Part shown: in pieces, positions 1 to 12,002 of the stretch | Numbering within the stretch: the stretch's first letter is position 1 | Layout of the letters: each line of letters begins with the position of its first letter | Origin: Megalobrama amblycephala | Taxonomy: Eukaryota; Chordata; Actinopteri; Cypriniformes; Xenocyprididae | Reading direction: 5' to 3' | Length of the DNA: 64,000 nucleotides | NCBI RefSeq assembly: GCF_018812025.1 | Contig: NC_063066.1 | Location: 9,679,882-9,743,881, forward strand | Notes under the pieces: generated by a model | What the model was told of the DNA's origin: nothing | The model's input: only the letters and a program-made list of their open reading frames with translations | Database searches by the model: none | Made by a program: the position numbers and the translations under genes

Positions 1-2713
1 GTCCAGTGTAGACAGCATCACTGATTATAATGGGTTCTATTTGCTTTTGTCACATCGCGGTGTGGTGCTTACGTTTGGTGTAGTCACGTTGTTTTGATAG
101 TTGTGATGTTTGAAAGATTCATCCTCTGCTTTACATTTATCTGGTACTAGCCGTACTTTCACAAACTTGCCCATGCTTAATGCAGAACCATGCATCATTC
201 ATTTATATTTTCCTACTGCTCTCTGCTTTTCTGAATCGCATCATCTAGCAGTCTGTTATTCCATGACAACAACTGCTGCTACAACTGATAACAGACCGCT
301 CAAGCGGGTATTGCGATTCATCTTGAGGTAATAAAATACGTTAAAATTAATATTTTGTGTTCAATTATTTACTTGTGTGGAAAGTAGCCACATAATAATT
401 TGGATAATTTCACAGTGAGGACTTGTATCACTCTGGAGAGGGTTCTTTTGCATAATCTGCTGACTGTTAACTATCCCTTAGCCTTGCCCCCTTTTTATAA
501 CTCTGCCCAACCTCCCCCCCAGTCTGGGAATCACTGCCCTTAATGGAGTGTGCTCAATGTCCTATACTTCTGCTGACGGGCTATTAGGGCTGTATGTTTT
601 AAGGGGGAAAAAAATCTATTTACTTTTATTTTTCTATTTTTTTTTTTTTTTTTTTTTATAAAATTGCACTTATGATTTAAAATATGAAGTTAAAAAAACT
701 CAAGGTTTGCTGTGCTTGTTTGTAATGCTGCACAAAAATGTGGCCAAATATTTAGTGATTGTATATCAACATGACTATAATAATAAAAAGTACTTAAGAA
801 ATAATAAAAACAATAACAATAGCAACCATAATAATAATAATATATTTAATAATTTATTTTACAGTACAACTGTAAATTTACAATACTAATAATTATGTCT
901 GTCTTAATTCAATTTTTGCATTCCCAAATGTTGCATTCCCAAATGCATGTTATAAGCAATCCAAACTTGTACAAAAGTTTGTGTGGAGCAGCATTTACTG
1001 TAAACCGAGCCGCTCTGATCATTAACTGCTTGGATGTAAAAGCGTAGTGTCACTCAGAGTCATTCCCTTAATTTGATAACACTGAAATACTTATCAATCA
1101 CTGAGTGAGAAACTTGACCGTTAATTCACAAACAACTTGTCTTCTGTAGGCTTTGCAGCAGAAAATTAAATCCCATTAAGCAGTACCACGTTCAGGCCCG
1201 AGGGAAGTGTAATTAAACATAACACAATATCCACAGCAGGCTCTGAGTCCGAGCAGCCAGCTCAGGGTGTCATTGACACAGGTACATAAATCAACAAGGT
1301 GTCATGGTGGTTTTAGAACTGAACCACTGCCACTATACTTGAAATGTCATGCGTGACTGAGGTAAAATATTTGTCAGTGCAGGTGACGCAGATCACTGGA
1401 CATCACGCAGAAATCAGCGTTGCAGTAATTATGCACTTAGAGTTTCTGTAGCTGCAAGGTTTATACTTGCTCTGGAGAGCAAAAATAAAACTAAACTGCA
1501 GGAGTCTGATGAAAATTTCACTCCCCTACATATACCATGGCTAAGATGTATAATGAATGCACTGTGTAACCTTGTTAGAAGCAGCTGAAGCCAGTTTGAT
1601 GTCTAAGAACTCATATATGTTTTCAAATAACAATTATCACATTCTCCATTTCAGCCACAAGGTTGTGACTTGCTGAGACAAACCGCTGAGATTCATGACA
1701 AAGCAATTCAGTACAACCCTCCAGACACATGGACTCTGTGTGTGTCTACATAGTTTGTCTCAGACATGTTCACACCGAGTCCAAGTTCGAGCCTTTTGAA
1801 AGGAGCCCAAATCAAATCTCAAACCTGAGTTTTCTATGTTGCAGGTTAGATATATAAACCCTGTCACAGAACAAATCATTTTAAATATTTTTTTAAATGT
1901 ATTATTTTAAGAGATTTGCTTGATCATTAAATTGTAAGGTGGGACATGTCCCCACTACTTTTTGCCAGTGTCGATATTGCCACGAGATGTAATTTTTTTT
2001 GCGCTTGTCTTCACACCGATAATCGATTCAATCTATCGCTTAATGCTGATGCGGAGACTCTTTGTCTATTCCAGTGAAATCACAAAACAAAATGCACACA
2101 GATGTGTCTCTGCTCTTGATGTATAATCACTGATGAACATCTTTGGATTTAATGAGAAAAAAAAGAATAAACTATACAAGGGTGGATGAGAAGCCAGAAC
2201 CTCTGACACGCTTAATAAAAGTTCTACCACCAGACCATTAGAGCACACAAACATTTCTTGCAAATCTATGTATTTATTCACTGAAGTTAAGAATCTCGGG
2301 ACTAACAATATATTGTATTATAGTAGATGTAAGGATGAAACAATCACATTAAACTTGACTTCTGTGTCGATAAATTAAGCTCAATGTACTTTTGAATTTG
2401 ATTTTTGGACATCGTAATGTTATTTTTTCTGCAATTGTATTAGCATGTCTCTATCATAGCTGAAGCGCAGCAAAATAATGCTTTGCGCAAAATAAAAGTG
2501 AAGAATGACAAAAAGAACAAAAATAAACAGCACACAAGAGTATATACAAGCAAGAGTTTGTTTTAGTCGGCAGCAGCACACCTGCTCCAGACAATGACAC
2601 TCAAAACTGTCCTGTTGTTTACATTACAACAACAGCAGCATATCTTGGTTCTGTGAAACATAGCAAAACCAAGGTGAGTAATTGACTTTTTTTGGGGTGA
2701 ACTATTTACTTTA
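1..2713. other. No gene seen
   Basis: AT-rich sequence with a poly-T run at about 638-657 and an AAT-rich low-complexity patch at 775-860. No exon, RNA gene or recognisable element end was found. Confidence 0.5.
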
Positions 2714-3593
2714 AGTCCCCCTGTAGTCAATCATTTTATCCCTTAAAACTCATCTTTGATAATCAAAGTGGCATATTTAAATATTTTCCCATGTGAAAAT
2801 AATTTCTTTATGCCATAAAATAGCTTGAATGTAACTCTACACCCTTGCTTCATTTAGTATACGTGAGACCCAAAGATATGCAAATTAGTCACCGCCTCCA
2901 CTCAATCACACCAGCTTGGACTACCTGATCCAGTCGGTCAACTGTAGTAAACATAACGGCAAACTGATATTGGTTTAATTCAGCCATATATGTTTTAAAC
3001 AGAAAGAGATTCAGGAAGAGCGAATTATACAGGGTCGTCTTCTACAAGTCTATATTTTAGAATGGTAATGCATTTTATGTATCGCTCTATATGCTCTATA
3101 ATTAGCCTTTTGCTTGACTACGTTATCAAACAGCTAATAATACGTTGCTAATGTTACACAAACCATGTTCACCATCTCAGAGTCAGACAGCAGCCTTCTG
3201 AAAATCAGCATCCTTAGAAATGCTTTGAACATCATAGAAAGTCAGTGGAGAAAGACAAAATTCATTATAACATCGTAATAAACATCATATACATTATTCA
3301 CCCGCTATATTGCTATAGGTACCTGATTTTTCCTGTCCTTTCTTGAAGGTGTTCTTGTGCTCACTGTGGAAAAGCCCGCCCCACATGTTGACGGGATTAG
3401 TTACATGTTTGTGACGGTAGAAAACTGGGGCGTTTTTGAGACTGAGAGTTTTTTTGTTTCACTGCAGTTTTAAGGAGAAAATACTAAGCAATGGTGTTGA
3501 CTGATGAATTTGCACATGGTTTGCAAAGCATATTGAAACATCACATAGACATAAAACAACATTAACAACTTGATTTTCAGCACAGTGGGTCTT
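2714..3593. mobile_element. TTAA-flanked TIR element, inverted relative of 43863-45224
   Basis: Begins at TTAA with GTCCCCCTGTAGTCAAT and ends ...CACAGTGGGTCT before TTAA (3594-3597). Its central and terminal parts match the element at 43863-45224 in reverse orientation. No transposase frame. Confidence 0.65.
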
Positions 3594-3837
3594 TTAAGTG
3601 CAACTTGGAAATTTAGGTCTGAGGCTCAGACCCACCCATGGTATGTGCATACAATCAATGTGAAAACTAAACAAAAGGAGCAGATTAGCTGTGTCCCAGT
3701 TCAGAGGCTGCATCCTTCGAAGGACACTGACTTCAAAGGCCAATAAGGCCAATAGCAACTGTGACAGCTGCCATTGACAAGCAGCAGTAACATTTGTCCT
3801 TTACTTTTTTAAAAGTTATATTCAACTGTCTAATATT

Positions 3838-3888
3838 ATAATATATATATATATATATATACATATATAATATATATATAAATAGCAT

Positions 3889-3944
<56 letters not shown>
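3838..3944. repeat. AT / AC microsatellite
   Basis: Compound run of AT dinucleotides followed by AC dinucleotides beside the Tc1-type insertion. Confidence 0.95.
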
Positions 3945-3945
3945 T

Positions 3946-5096
3946 ATTTTGGGACGCCTGCCTTTACGTGCACATGAACTTTAATGACATCCCATTCTTA
4001 ATCCGTAGGGTTTAATATGGAGTTGGCCCACCCTTTGCAGCTATAACAGCTTCAACTCTTCTGGGCTTTCCACAAGGTTTAGGAGTGTGGTTATGGGATT
4101 TTTTTAATTCTTCTAGAAGCATTTGTGAGGTCAGGCAGTGATGTTGGTGAGAAGGCCTGGCTCACAGTCTCCGCTCTAATTCATCCCAAAGGTGTTCTGT
4201 CGGGTTGAGGTCAGGACTCTGTGCAGGCCGGTCAAGTTCCTCCACACCAAACTCGCTCATCCATGTCTTTATGGACCTTGCTTTGTGCACTGGTGTGCAG
4301 TCATATTGGAACAGGAAGAGGCCATCCCCAAACTGTTCCCGCAAAGTTGGAGAACATGAAATTGTCCAAAATGTCTTGGTATGCTGAAGCATTAAGAGTT
4401 CCTTTCACTGGAACTAAGGGGCCAAGCCCAACTCCTGAAAAACAACCCCACACCGTAATCCCCCTCCAGCAAACTTTACACTTGGCACAATGCAGTCAGG
4501 CAAGTACCGCCAAACCCACACTCGTCCATCGGATTGCCAGACAGAGAAGCATGATTCGTCACTCCAGAGAACACGTCTCCACTGCTCTAGAGTCCAGTGG
4601 CGGTGTGCTTTACACCACTGCATCCGACGCTTTGCATTGCACTTGGTGATGTAAGGCTTGGGTGCAGCTGCTCGGCCATGGAAACCATTCCATGAAGCTC
4701 TCTATCACTGTTGTTGAGCTAATCTGAAGGCCACACAAACTTTGGAGGTCTGTAGCTATTGAAAGTCACTGTGCGCCTCAGCATGTGCTGACCCTGCTCT
4801 GTGATTTTATGTGGCCAACCACTTCGTGGCTGAGCGGTTGTTCCCAAATTGCTTCCAGTTTGTTATAATACCACTAACAGTTGACCGTGGAATATTTAGT
4901 AGTGAGGAAATTTCACGAACAAACTTATTAAACAGGTGGCAACCTACTATGCTTGAATTCACTGAGCTCCTGAGAGCGACCCATTCTTTCACAAATGTTT
5001 GTAGAAGCAGTCTGCATGCCTAGGTGCTTGATTTTATACACCTGTGGCCATGGAAGTGACTGGAACAGATTTGGAGGTGTGTCCCAAAAAAAAATC
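3946..5096 (-). mobile_element. Degenerate Tc1/mariner-type transposon
   Basis: About 1.15 kb with related ends (TTTTGGGACGCC at the left; inverted TTTTGGGACACACC at the right) and a broken transposase on the minus strand. It was inserted into the element 3689-5227 next to a TA-rich microsatellite. Confidence 0.8.
4162..4992 (-). pseudogene. Broken Tc1-type transposase
   Basis: Three pieces in two or more frames. At about 4992-4807 is a helix-turn-helix part (LLNIPRSTVSGIITNWKQFG). At about 4623-4414 is WTLEQWRRVLWSDESCF with the first catalytic Asp (SDES). At about 4392-4162 is FQYDCTPVHKARSIKTWM and SPDLNPTEHLWDELERRL with the last acidic residue of the DDE triad. The middle Asp appears in FQYD. 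Frame shifts and a stop separate the pieces, so it is not functional. Confidence 0.85.
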
Positions 5097-5227
5097 CTGT
5101 TCTCACCGGCACGCAATGAATTCTGCAGGCTGCGAAGGATCCATCTGTTGTATCCTTTATTGCCTGGGAAACAAACAGCCTTCAAATGCGGCCTTCGAAG
5201 GATGAAGGCTCTGAATTGGGACGCAGC

Positions 5228-8049
5228 AACTGACAATGGTTTGTGTACTTCAAAACTCAGAGGGCAACATAAAAATTGCCTTTGTCCATAAATGACAGTA
5301 AACGAAGCGGCTTATCTTTACATCAACAAATGGCATGAAAATGCATTTCTAAATCTCAAACAATTCCATTCAGACCTGTAATCCAAAATCCTGAATTGCA
5401 ACGTAATCCCACACCTACAAAAAACAATGTCCCTGAATCAAGCCATTAGTGTAATGAAAGAACCCAACAAATAATACAGATAACTAGATCAGTAAGATGC
5501 GATTATGAACGTGATTATTTCAGAGATTATGACTCACCTGAAAATAACACCCGACATACTGTTATCTAAGAAATGTACAACACACTAGATACAGACAGGA
5601 AAATATTAAATACAGAACTGCTGAATATCCTCACCATTAAAGGATTCGTTATAACTAAAGGGAATGGAGGAACGCTGAGAAGGTGAACGCTGAGAAGGTG
5701 AATACTTCCGGATGTGTGGCAGTGGCCTACATGCACAACACAGAAAGACTGATTGGGTTTTAATCCCTATAAATGCATTTCTGCATAAATCCCATTACAA
5801 CCATCACTAGGCCATTGCTGTCATCAGTCATAATATGAAAACTCTAGCACAATAGACCATTTAAGGTCACTCGCTCTCTTTCTCTCTGCCATTTCTTTCT
5901 CATCAATTGTTTTTCCTCTTATAAATTGAAATTTTTTGTGAACTCAGCATTGGCGTAACGTTATATTAAAATGTCCAAATTATTCAAATGACAAATTAAC
6001 AGTAAAAAACAAAGAAATCAAAGGTTTAAGGTTTGTAAAAGGGCTGAAAAGAACAAGAGAGAAACCAGCAACCACAGATCATGTTTGTATTATACTGTAT
6101 GATGTTTAGGGGATATATTGTATCCTTGAAAACACAACTTTGTTTGCAAGGCAGACTGATAAATCCCGTGTGTTCTTTACTTTCAGAAGTTGCGCAAAGA
6201 CAGCCAATCAGATAAGACCTTGCCAGATCAAAAAAGCGCTGTCCAGTTTTGTGAGCAATATATGCATCAGTGGTCAGCGAGTAGATTGTGGGCCCATGCA
6301 CTAAGGCTGAGACTGGGAAAAGTGAACAGACCTTCTGATCTGAGCAATGCGACCTATAAATTGCCATCTGAAGCAAAGCTGATTTCCACAGGAACAAAGA
6401 GGGTAGCTCAGACCTCCAGTCCCTTCAGTCACCTCACCTCCAGAGCTCTCTGGATTACTGCTCCTCTCACATCACCCCAGGTGTTTGAAGACTTTAAGGT
6501 CACAGCATTTAATTAAGATGACACCCCTGGCTACTTTGTGCTCTTCTATGTTTGAAGGTGACATAACCATGATTTGCTTGAATATTAATTCCAGCATGAA
6601 TATGCATCCCACAGGCAAATTGCCAAAGCAAGGAGAGGCACTTGACATTTTATGACAGTTTTCCAAAACAAAAACAAATTTGCATTATTCTCTTCTTTCT
6701 TTTCAGGCATGATTTGAGACTGCTGTTATGACAAACGGTGGGGTCTTGTGAGGAGCTGGAGATTAAGCTAAAGCGAGAAACGGCCGGACAATCAGAGAGC
6801 ACTACACGTGCCGCTTTCACCAGCATGGCCGTCATTTACGAGGTGGAGGGAACAGCTATAGAGACAGGCCCGCGACATTCCCAAACATTTCAGAGAGCAA
6901 GGCGGCAATGCAGAGTGACAGCTCTCTAATGCAGATAGAGTCTTGCTCTAGGGCTTCATGCTGAGATTTCTGTCAGCGCTGAGGAAGCTGTAGTCTACAA
7001 CGTGTAGCACTGTCCTGAATCACACTGTCCTTACACAGCCTTTACAAAACACTTATACAAACGTCAGACCCTTCAAAAACTATTAAGTTTCTGGCAGAGC
7101 ATTGTGCACATTATTTGCTTACTAAAATAAGTACTTGATATTATAAAACGGTTAGTTCGTTCCTGTCCTTGATTCTGATTGCTCAATAGCTGTGTTGTAT
7201 TCACGATAAAACATGACCGCTTCACCCAACGGTTCTGTGTATCACTACACAATACCCTTAGCAACCACTCTTAGCAACGTAAACTGTATGTTCTCAACTG
7301 ATATTGTTCATTAAAGCTCTACTGTATTATGTAGAAGAATAAAGATCGAGTGAGCGAGTTTATTACCTGCATTCAGATTTAGCATTTTCCTTCAGGTCAG
7401 TCCTATGCTTATAATAAAAAATCAGTTTAAATGTCCGATGTATTATCCTGTCCTTTTAACAGTTAAGGGGTTTTCCCGTGACTGACAGCACTAGTCAAAG
7501 CATTTGTCAGTTGCGTATTGTTCCGTGTTCACAACAATTCAGTCTTTTTAATGTAAAAGTCTTCGCTACTGACTGACACACTCATAAAGACAGTCTTTGC
7601 AACCATCTAATGGCGTAATAATGTAACTTATTGTGAAAAAATGTCATTTTTTCCCCCCAAAGGAAAGCTTTCGTAAAAGTTTACTTCATGAAAGTTGCAT
7701 TGATGCATATTTTTGGCTTCAATATTTGTATTGTGTGGTAACCATTTTATAAAATCAATAAGGTACTCGAGGCTAGTGCTGTATCGTGAATAAGTCACGG
7801 CTGAAGGGGTTGCAGGCACTCCGCTTCTCATCATGCCTAACAACGCCCTTCAGCCGTGACTCATTCACAATACAGCACTAGCCTTGAGTACCTTATTGCT
7901 TAATAACAACACTGGTCAGTTTGTGATAACGGGGAGTCTGTGCTTGTATTGTTCCACACTAAATGTAAGTGGTAAAATGTGGATGCAAACTACCTTTGTT
8001 GATGGAGAAAGTTTGGGGTTAATAAAAGAAATTAAGAGTATTTCAGCAT
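5228..8049. other. No gene seen
   Basis: Unassigned sequence apart from the inverted repeat at 7758-7898. Open frames of about 100 codons at 6026-6397 and 6190-6516 overlap on opposite strands, match nothing I recognise and have no splice context. Confidence 0.5.
7758..7898. repeat. Inverted repeat with about 51-bp arms
   Basis: AATAAGGTACTCGAGGCTAG ... ACGGCTGAAGGG (7758-7808) pairs with CCCTTCAGCCGTGACTCATT ... GAGTACCTTATT (7847-7898). It is probably one end of a MITE extending left to about 7140. Confidence 0.75.
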
Positions 8050-8300
8050 ATTCAAATGATTAAAAGTGACAGTAAAGACATTAAAATGTTACAAAAGATT
8101 CTATTTCAAATAAATGATGTTCTGTTGAACTTTCCAATTATCAAAGAATCCTGGGGTGTGGGGGAAATCACATACAGTATGTTTCTGAAGGATCATATGA
8201 CATTGAAGACTGGAGTAATGGCTGCGAAAAATACAACTTTTTACATTACATTTTAAAATATATTATGACAGAAAATATTAAATAGTTATTTTAAACTGTA
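8050..8300. mobile_element. Fragment of the CAGTCCAAAAG foldback family
   Basis: Contains AGTGACAGTAAAGACATT and GATCATATGACATTGAAGAC, the internal sequence also seen at 41490-41960, 43520-43780 and 57711-58637. Confidence 0.55.
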
Positions 8301-8345
8301 ATAATATTTTACAATGTTACTGTTTTACTGTATTAGAAAATGACT

Positions 8346-8565
8346 GATCATTTTGCTAGATTTTGAAGCCCTTTGAAGCTGCACTGAAACTGCAATTTGG
8401 ACCGTTGGTAACTGTTGAAGTCTACTATATGGAGACAAATCCTGGAATGTTTTCCTCAAAAACCTTAATTTCTTTTCGACTGAAGAAAGAAAGACAAATA
8501 CATCTTTGATGACATGGGGGTGAGTAAATTATCAGGAAATTTTAATTCTGAAGTGAACTAATCCT
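8346..8565. mobile_element. Truncated TTAA foldback element (same family as 9439-12002)
   Basis: Only the right half is present: CCCTTTGAAGCTGCACTGAA ... GGGTGAGTAAATTATCAGG ... GAAGTGAACTAATCCT, followed by TTAA at 8566-8569. Confidence 0.7.
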
Positions 8566-9438
8566 TTAATTATGTAATGCTTTAATTCTGGACCTCAGGA
8601 ACTTACAGCGTTTTTGCATTTGAATGTCAAAGTATGTGTTTCCCCTTACTTTGTGGGTGAAACGTGGGTGGCTACATCCAAACAAGTTCAAAGTCTGTTC
8701 TGTTACTGGCAGCATTTAACCTACTGGAACTATACAAAACATCCCTTTATACACAAAGCATATTCAGCTATTTAATTTACTTGGGTCCAGCAGATCAAGA
8801 CAGCATTTATTATTTTATTTTTTTCCCACCTTCAGTCACTCCACCAATTTGGATGCTGCAGCAGTCAGGGTGTCGCTATGCCAAGAAGATTAGAGCAGGT
8901 GTCAGAGCAGGGCACAAAAAAAAGAGCTTCTGCTGCTTTGTGATTAATGAAGCCTCTCTAAATTATGCTCTGGATGCCTATTGATTTGGCACTGCATCTG
9001 GCCTGGAGATGAATTCATCTGCAAGAAAATATGAAAGACTTGCAAGCCCTGCTCAGCCAGTCCAGAGCCTGTGGCATTCATCCTCCGGCTAATTAGCCGG
9101 TGCCCTTGAGCATTCAGCACCATTGGCCTAAATTACATTGCAAGGGTACTCTGATATTTATCAAGCCCTAAATAAGATGCATATGGCTAAAAAAATCATA
9201 ATAGAATCAATGTTGAGCATATAGTTTACATTATTAATTTTGAGTTTTTGCCTTCTTTATTAGAGAGATAGTGGCGATAAACAGAAAAAAAAAAGAGAGA
9301 AAGAGAGAAGCGGGATGCAATCTGTGCGCATTTCAGGCCAGATTCAGACTTGATCACCACAACTACAATGTGTCAAAAGCTTGCACACTGTAAGTACTTT
9401 CTGTAAATTAATGACTAATATCTAAATTAACTGGTTAA
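8566..9438. other. No gene seen; possible conserved non-coding patch
   Basis: 8985-9175 has higher complexity than its surroundings and contains CTCCGGCTAATTAGCCGG, a short palindrome with a TAATTA homeodomain-type core. It may be regulatory, but this is only a suggestion. Confidence 0.3.
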
Positions 9439-11011
9439 AGGATTAATTCACTTCAGAATTCAAATTTCCTGATAATTTACTCACCCTCGTGTCATCCAAG
9501 ATGTTTATGTCTGTCTTTCTTTAGTCAAAAAAAAATAAGGTTTTTGAGGAAAACTTTCCAGGATGTTTCTCCATGTAGTGGACTTCAACAGCTACCAATG
9601 GGTTGAAGGTCCAAATTGCAGATTCAGTGCTGCTTCAAAGGGCTCTACATGATCCCAGACGAGGAATAAGGGTCTTATCTAGCAAAACGATTGGTCTACA
9701 AGCTACAAATTGAGCTTATTCGCCATATTTTACAACTACTATCCCACTGACGAGTTGTGTTTATTCAGAGGAAGTGTGCAGAAAGAAATGGAAGAGTCTG
9801 AGGGACACATATTTAAAGGAGAGGTAGAGCCCCTCTCATGACGCTCATTCGTGTCTGTTGTGAAGTGAATTTCACATGCGAATGAAGCGAATTTCACACG
9901 TGAATGAAGCGAGTAAACTCAAAATGTTCAAGCGTCCAATTACGCGCGAATAGCGTGATTTATTCGCACTATTCGTGCAAGTCGCGTCTGGTGTGAATGT
10001 CCCATAAGTCAAACGGCCTTTACAAAAAATGGTAAAACAACGATGTCGGACGATTTTGAAGTTGGAGGAGAAAATGAGAGTTTTTCGACCGTACTTCCGC
10101 CTACGTCACGCGTGACCTTCCAACATGATTACGTAATGCCTGGCGCGTCGCAGAGCTACTTCAAGAAGAGCATTTGTGGTTAAAAAGTATATATTTTTTT
10201 ATTTTTTTAGAAAATGACCAATTGTTTTGCTAGATAAGACCCTTATTCCTCAGCTGGGATCGTGTAGAGCCCTTTGAAGCTGCACTGAAACTGCAATTTG
10301 GACCTTCAACCACATATGGAGAAAAATCCTGGAATGTTTTCCTCAAAAACCTTAAAGGGTTAGTTCACCCAAAAATTAAAATTCTGTCATTAATTTCTCA
10401 CCCTCATGTCATTTCACACCAATAAGACCTTCGTTCATCTTCAGAACACAAATTAAGATATTTTTGATAAAATCCGATGGTTCAGTGATGCCTCCATTGC
10501 CAGCAATACAATTAACACTTTCAGATGCCCAGAAAGCTACTAAAGACATATTTAAAACAGTCCATGTAAATACAGTGGTTCAATTTTAATGTTATGAAGC
10601 GATGAGAATACTTTTTGTGTGCCAAAAAAACAAAATAAGGACTTTATTCAACAATATCTAGCGATGTGTGACTTCAAAACACTGCTTCATGAAGCTTTGA
10701 AGCTTAACAAATCTTTTGTTTCGAATCAGTGGTTCGAAGCGTGTATCAAACTGCCAAAGTCACATGATTTCAGTAAACAAGGCTTTGTTACATCATAAGT
10801 GTTTTGAAATTTCAATGGTTCACCACTGGGGGGGGCGTGACGTTGGCAGTTTGATACACGCTCCGAACCACTGATTCGAAACAAATGATTCGTAAAGCTT
10901 TGAAGCTTGAAGCAGTGTTTTGAAATCACCCATCACTAGAAATTGTTGTTTAAAGTCCTTATTTTGCTTTTTTGGCACACAGAAAGTATTTTCGACGCTT
11001 CATAACATTAA

Positions 11012-11667
11012 AGAATGAGTTCACTTTCAAATAAAATTTTCCTGATAATTTACTCACCCCCATGTCATCCAAGATGTCCATGTCCTTCTTTCTTCAGTCG
11101 AAAAGAAATTAAGGTTTTTGATGAAAACATTCCAGGATTATTCTCCTTTTAGTGGACTTCAATGGCCTCCAAACGGTTGAAGGTCAAAATTACAGTTTCA
11201 GTGAAGCTTCAAAGGGATTAAAATGATACCAGACGAGGAATAAGGGTCTTATCTAGTGAAACTAAATGTAAATGTATATGCTTTATATAAACAAATGATC
11301 GCCTTCCAAGTGGCTCCGCCAAAACCACACTTTCATATTCTTCAAAAAGCTTACGCCGTATGTCCTACGCCTTCCCTATTCTACTTACGGAAAAAATGGA
11401 ACTGGAGCTGCGTTCGTTCCGTAAGTAGAATAGGGAAGGCGTAGGACATACAGTGTAAGCTTTTTGAAGAATATGAAAGTGCGGTTTTGGCGGAACCACT
11501 TGGAAGGCGATCATTTGTTTATATAAAGGCCATTGAGTGCACTATAAGGAGAATAATCCTGGAAAAAAGCTTCATTTCTTTTTGACTGAAGAAAGACATG
11601 AACATCTTGGATGACATGGGGGTGAGTAAATTATCAGGAAATTTTTATTTGAAAGTGAACTAATCCT
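11012..11667. mobile_element. Third-level TTAA foldback element
   Basis: Ends are AGAATGAGTTCACTTTC after TTAA (11008-11011) and GAAAGTGAACTAATCCT before TTAA (11668-11671). It is the same family as the outermost element, so that family was active before and after the second-level insertion. Confidence 0.82.
11281..11528. repeat. Innermost palindrome with 112-bp arms
   Basis: Arms 11281-11392 and 11417-11528 around a 24-bp spacer. They differ at four positions, all C/T or G/A changes. It is contained in the third-level element and is the youngest layer by position. Confidence 0.85.
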
Positions 11668-12002
11668 TTAAGGTTGAACCACTGTATTCACATGAACTGT
11701 TTGTTTAAATATGTCTTTAGTAGCTTTCTGGGCACTGAAAGTGTTAATTGTCTTGCTGGCAATGGAGGCCTCACTGAACCATCGGATTTCATGAAAAAAT
11801 ATCTTAATTTGTGTTCCAAAGATGAACGAAGATCTTACGGGTGTGGAACGACACGAGGGTGAGTAATTAATGACAGAATTTTCATTTTTGGGGGAACTAA
11901 CCCTTTAATTTCTTTTCAACTGAAGAAAGAAAGACAACATCTTGGGTGACATGAGGGTGAGTAAATTATCAGGAAATTTTAATTCTGAAGTGAACTAATC
12001 CT

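Larger units (their letters stand above)
3689..5227. mobile_element. Non-autonomous TIR element hosting a Tc1-type transposon
   Basis: Inverted ends: left GTCCCAGTTCAGAGGCTGCA then TCCTTCGAAGG, right CCTTCGAAGGATGAAGGCTC then TGAATTGGGACGC. Most of the interior is the Tc1-type element plus an AT/AC microsatellite (about 3838-3944). The superfamily is uncertain. Confidence 0.65.
10356..11904. mobile_element. Second-level TTAA foldback element
   Basis: Ends are AGGGTTAGTTCACCC after TTAA (10352-10355) and GGGAACTAACCCT before TTAA (11905-11908). Its arms pair over about 430 bp, including the AGTGGTTCGAAGCGTGTATC region at about 10728 and its complement near 10855. The third-level element interrupts the right arm. 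Confidence 0.82.
9439..12002. mobile_element. Outer TTAA-flanked foldback element of a four-level nest
   Basis: Left end AGGATTAATTCACTTC after TTAA (9435-9438). Right end GAAGTGAACTAATCCT before TTAA (12003-12006). The arms share the TTATCTAGCAAAAC / CTAGATAAGACCC segment near 9690 and 10230. About 0.5 kb of CpG-containing filler (9700-10220) sits between the arms. The element at 10356-11904 is inserted in the right arm. Confidence 0.8.

Noticed and set aside
4205..4649. Plus-strand frames over the Tc1-type element
   Set aside because: They are the antisense of the transposase pieces, which carry the family motifs on the minus strand.
6190..6516. 108-codon plus-strand frame
   Set aside because: Overlaps an equally long antisense frame; no family resemblance and no splice signals supporting an exon.
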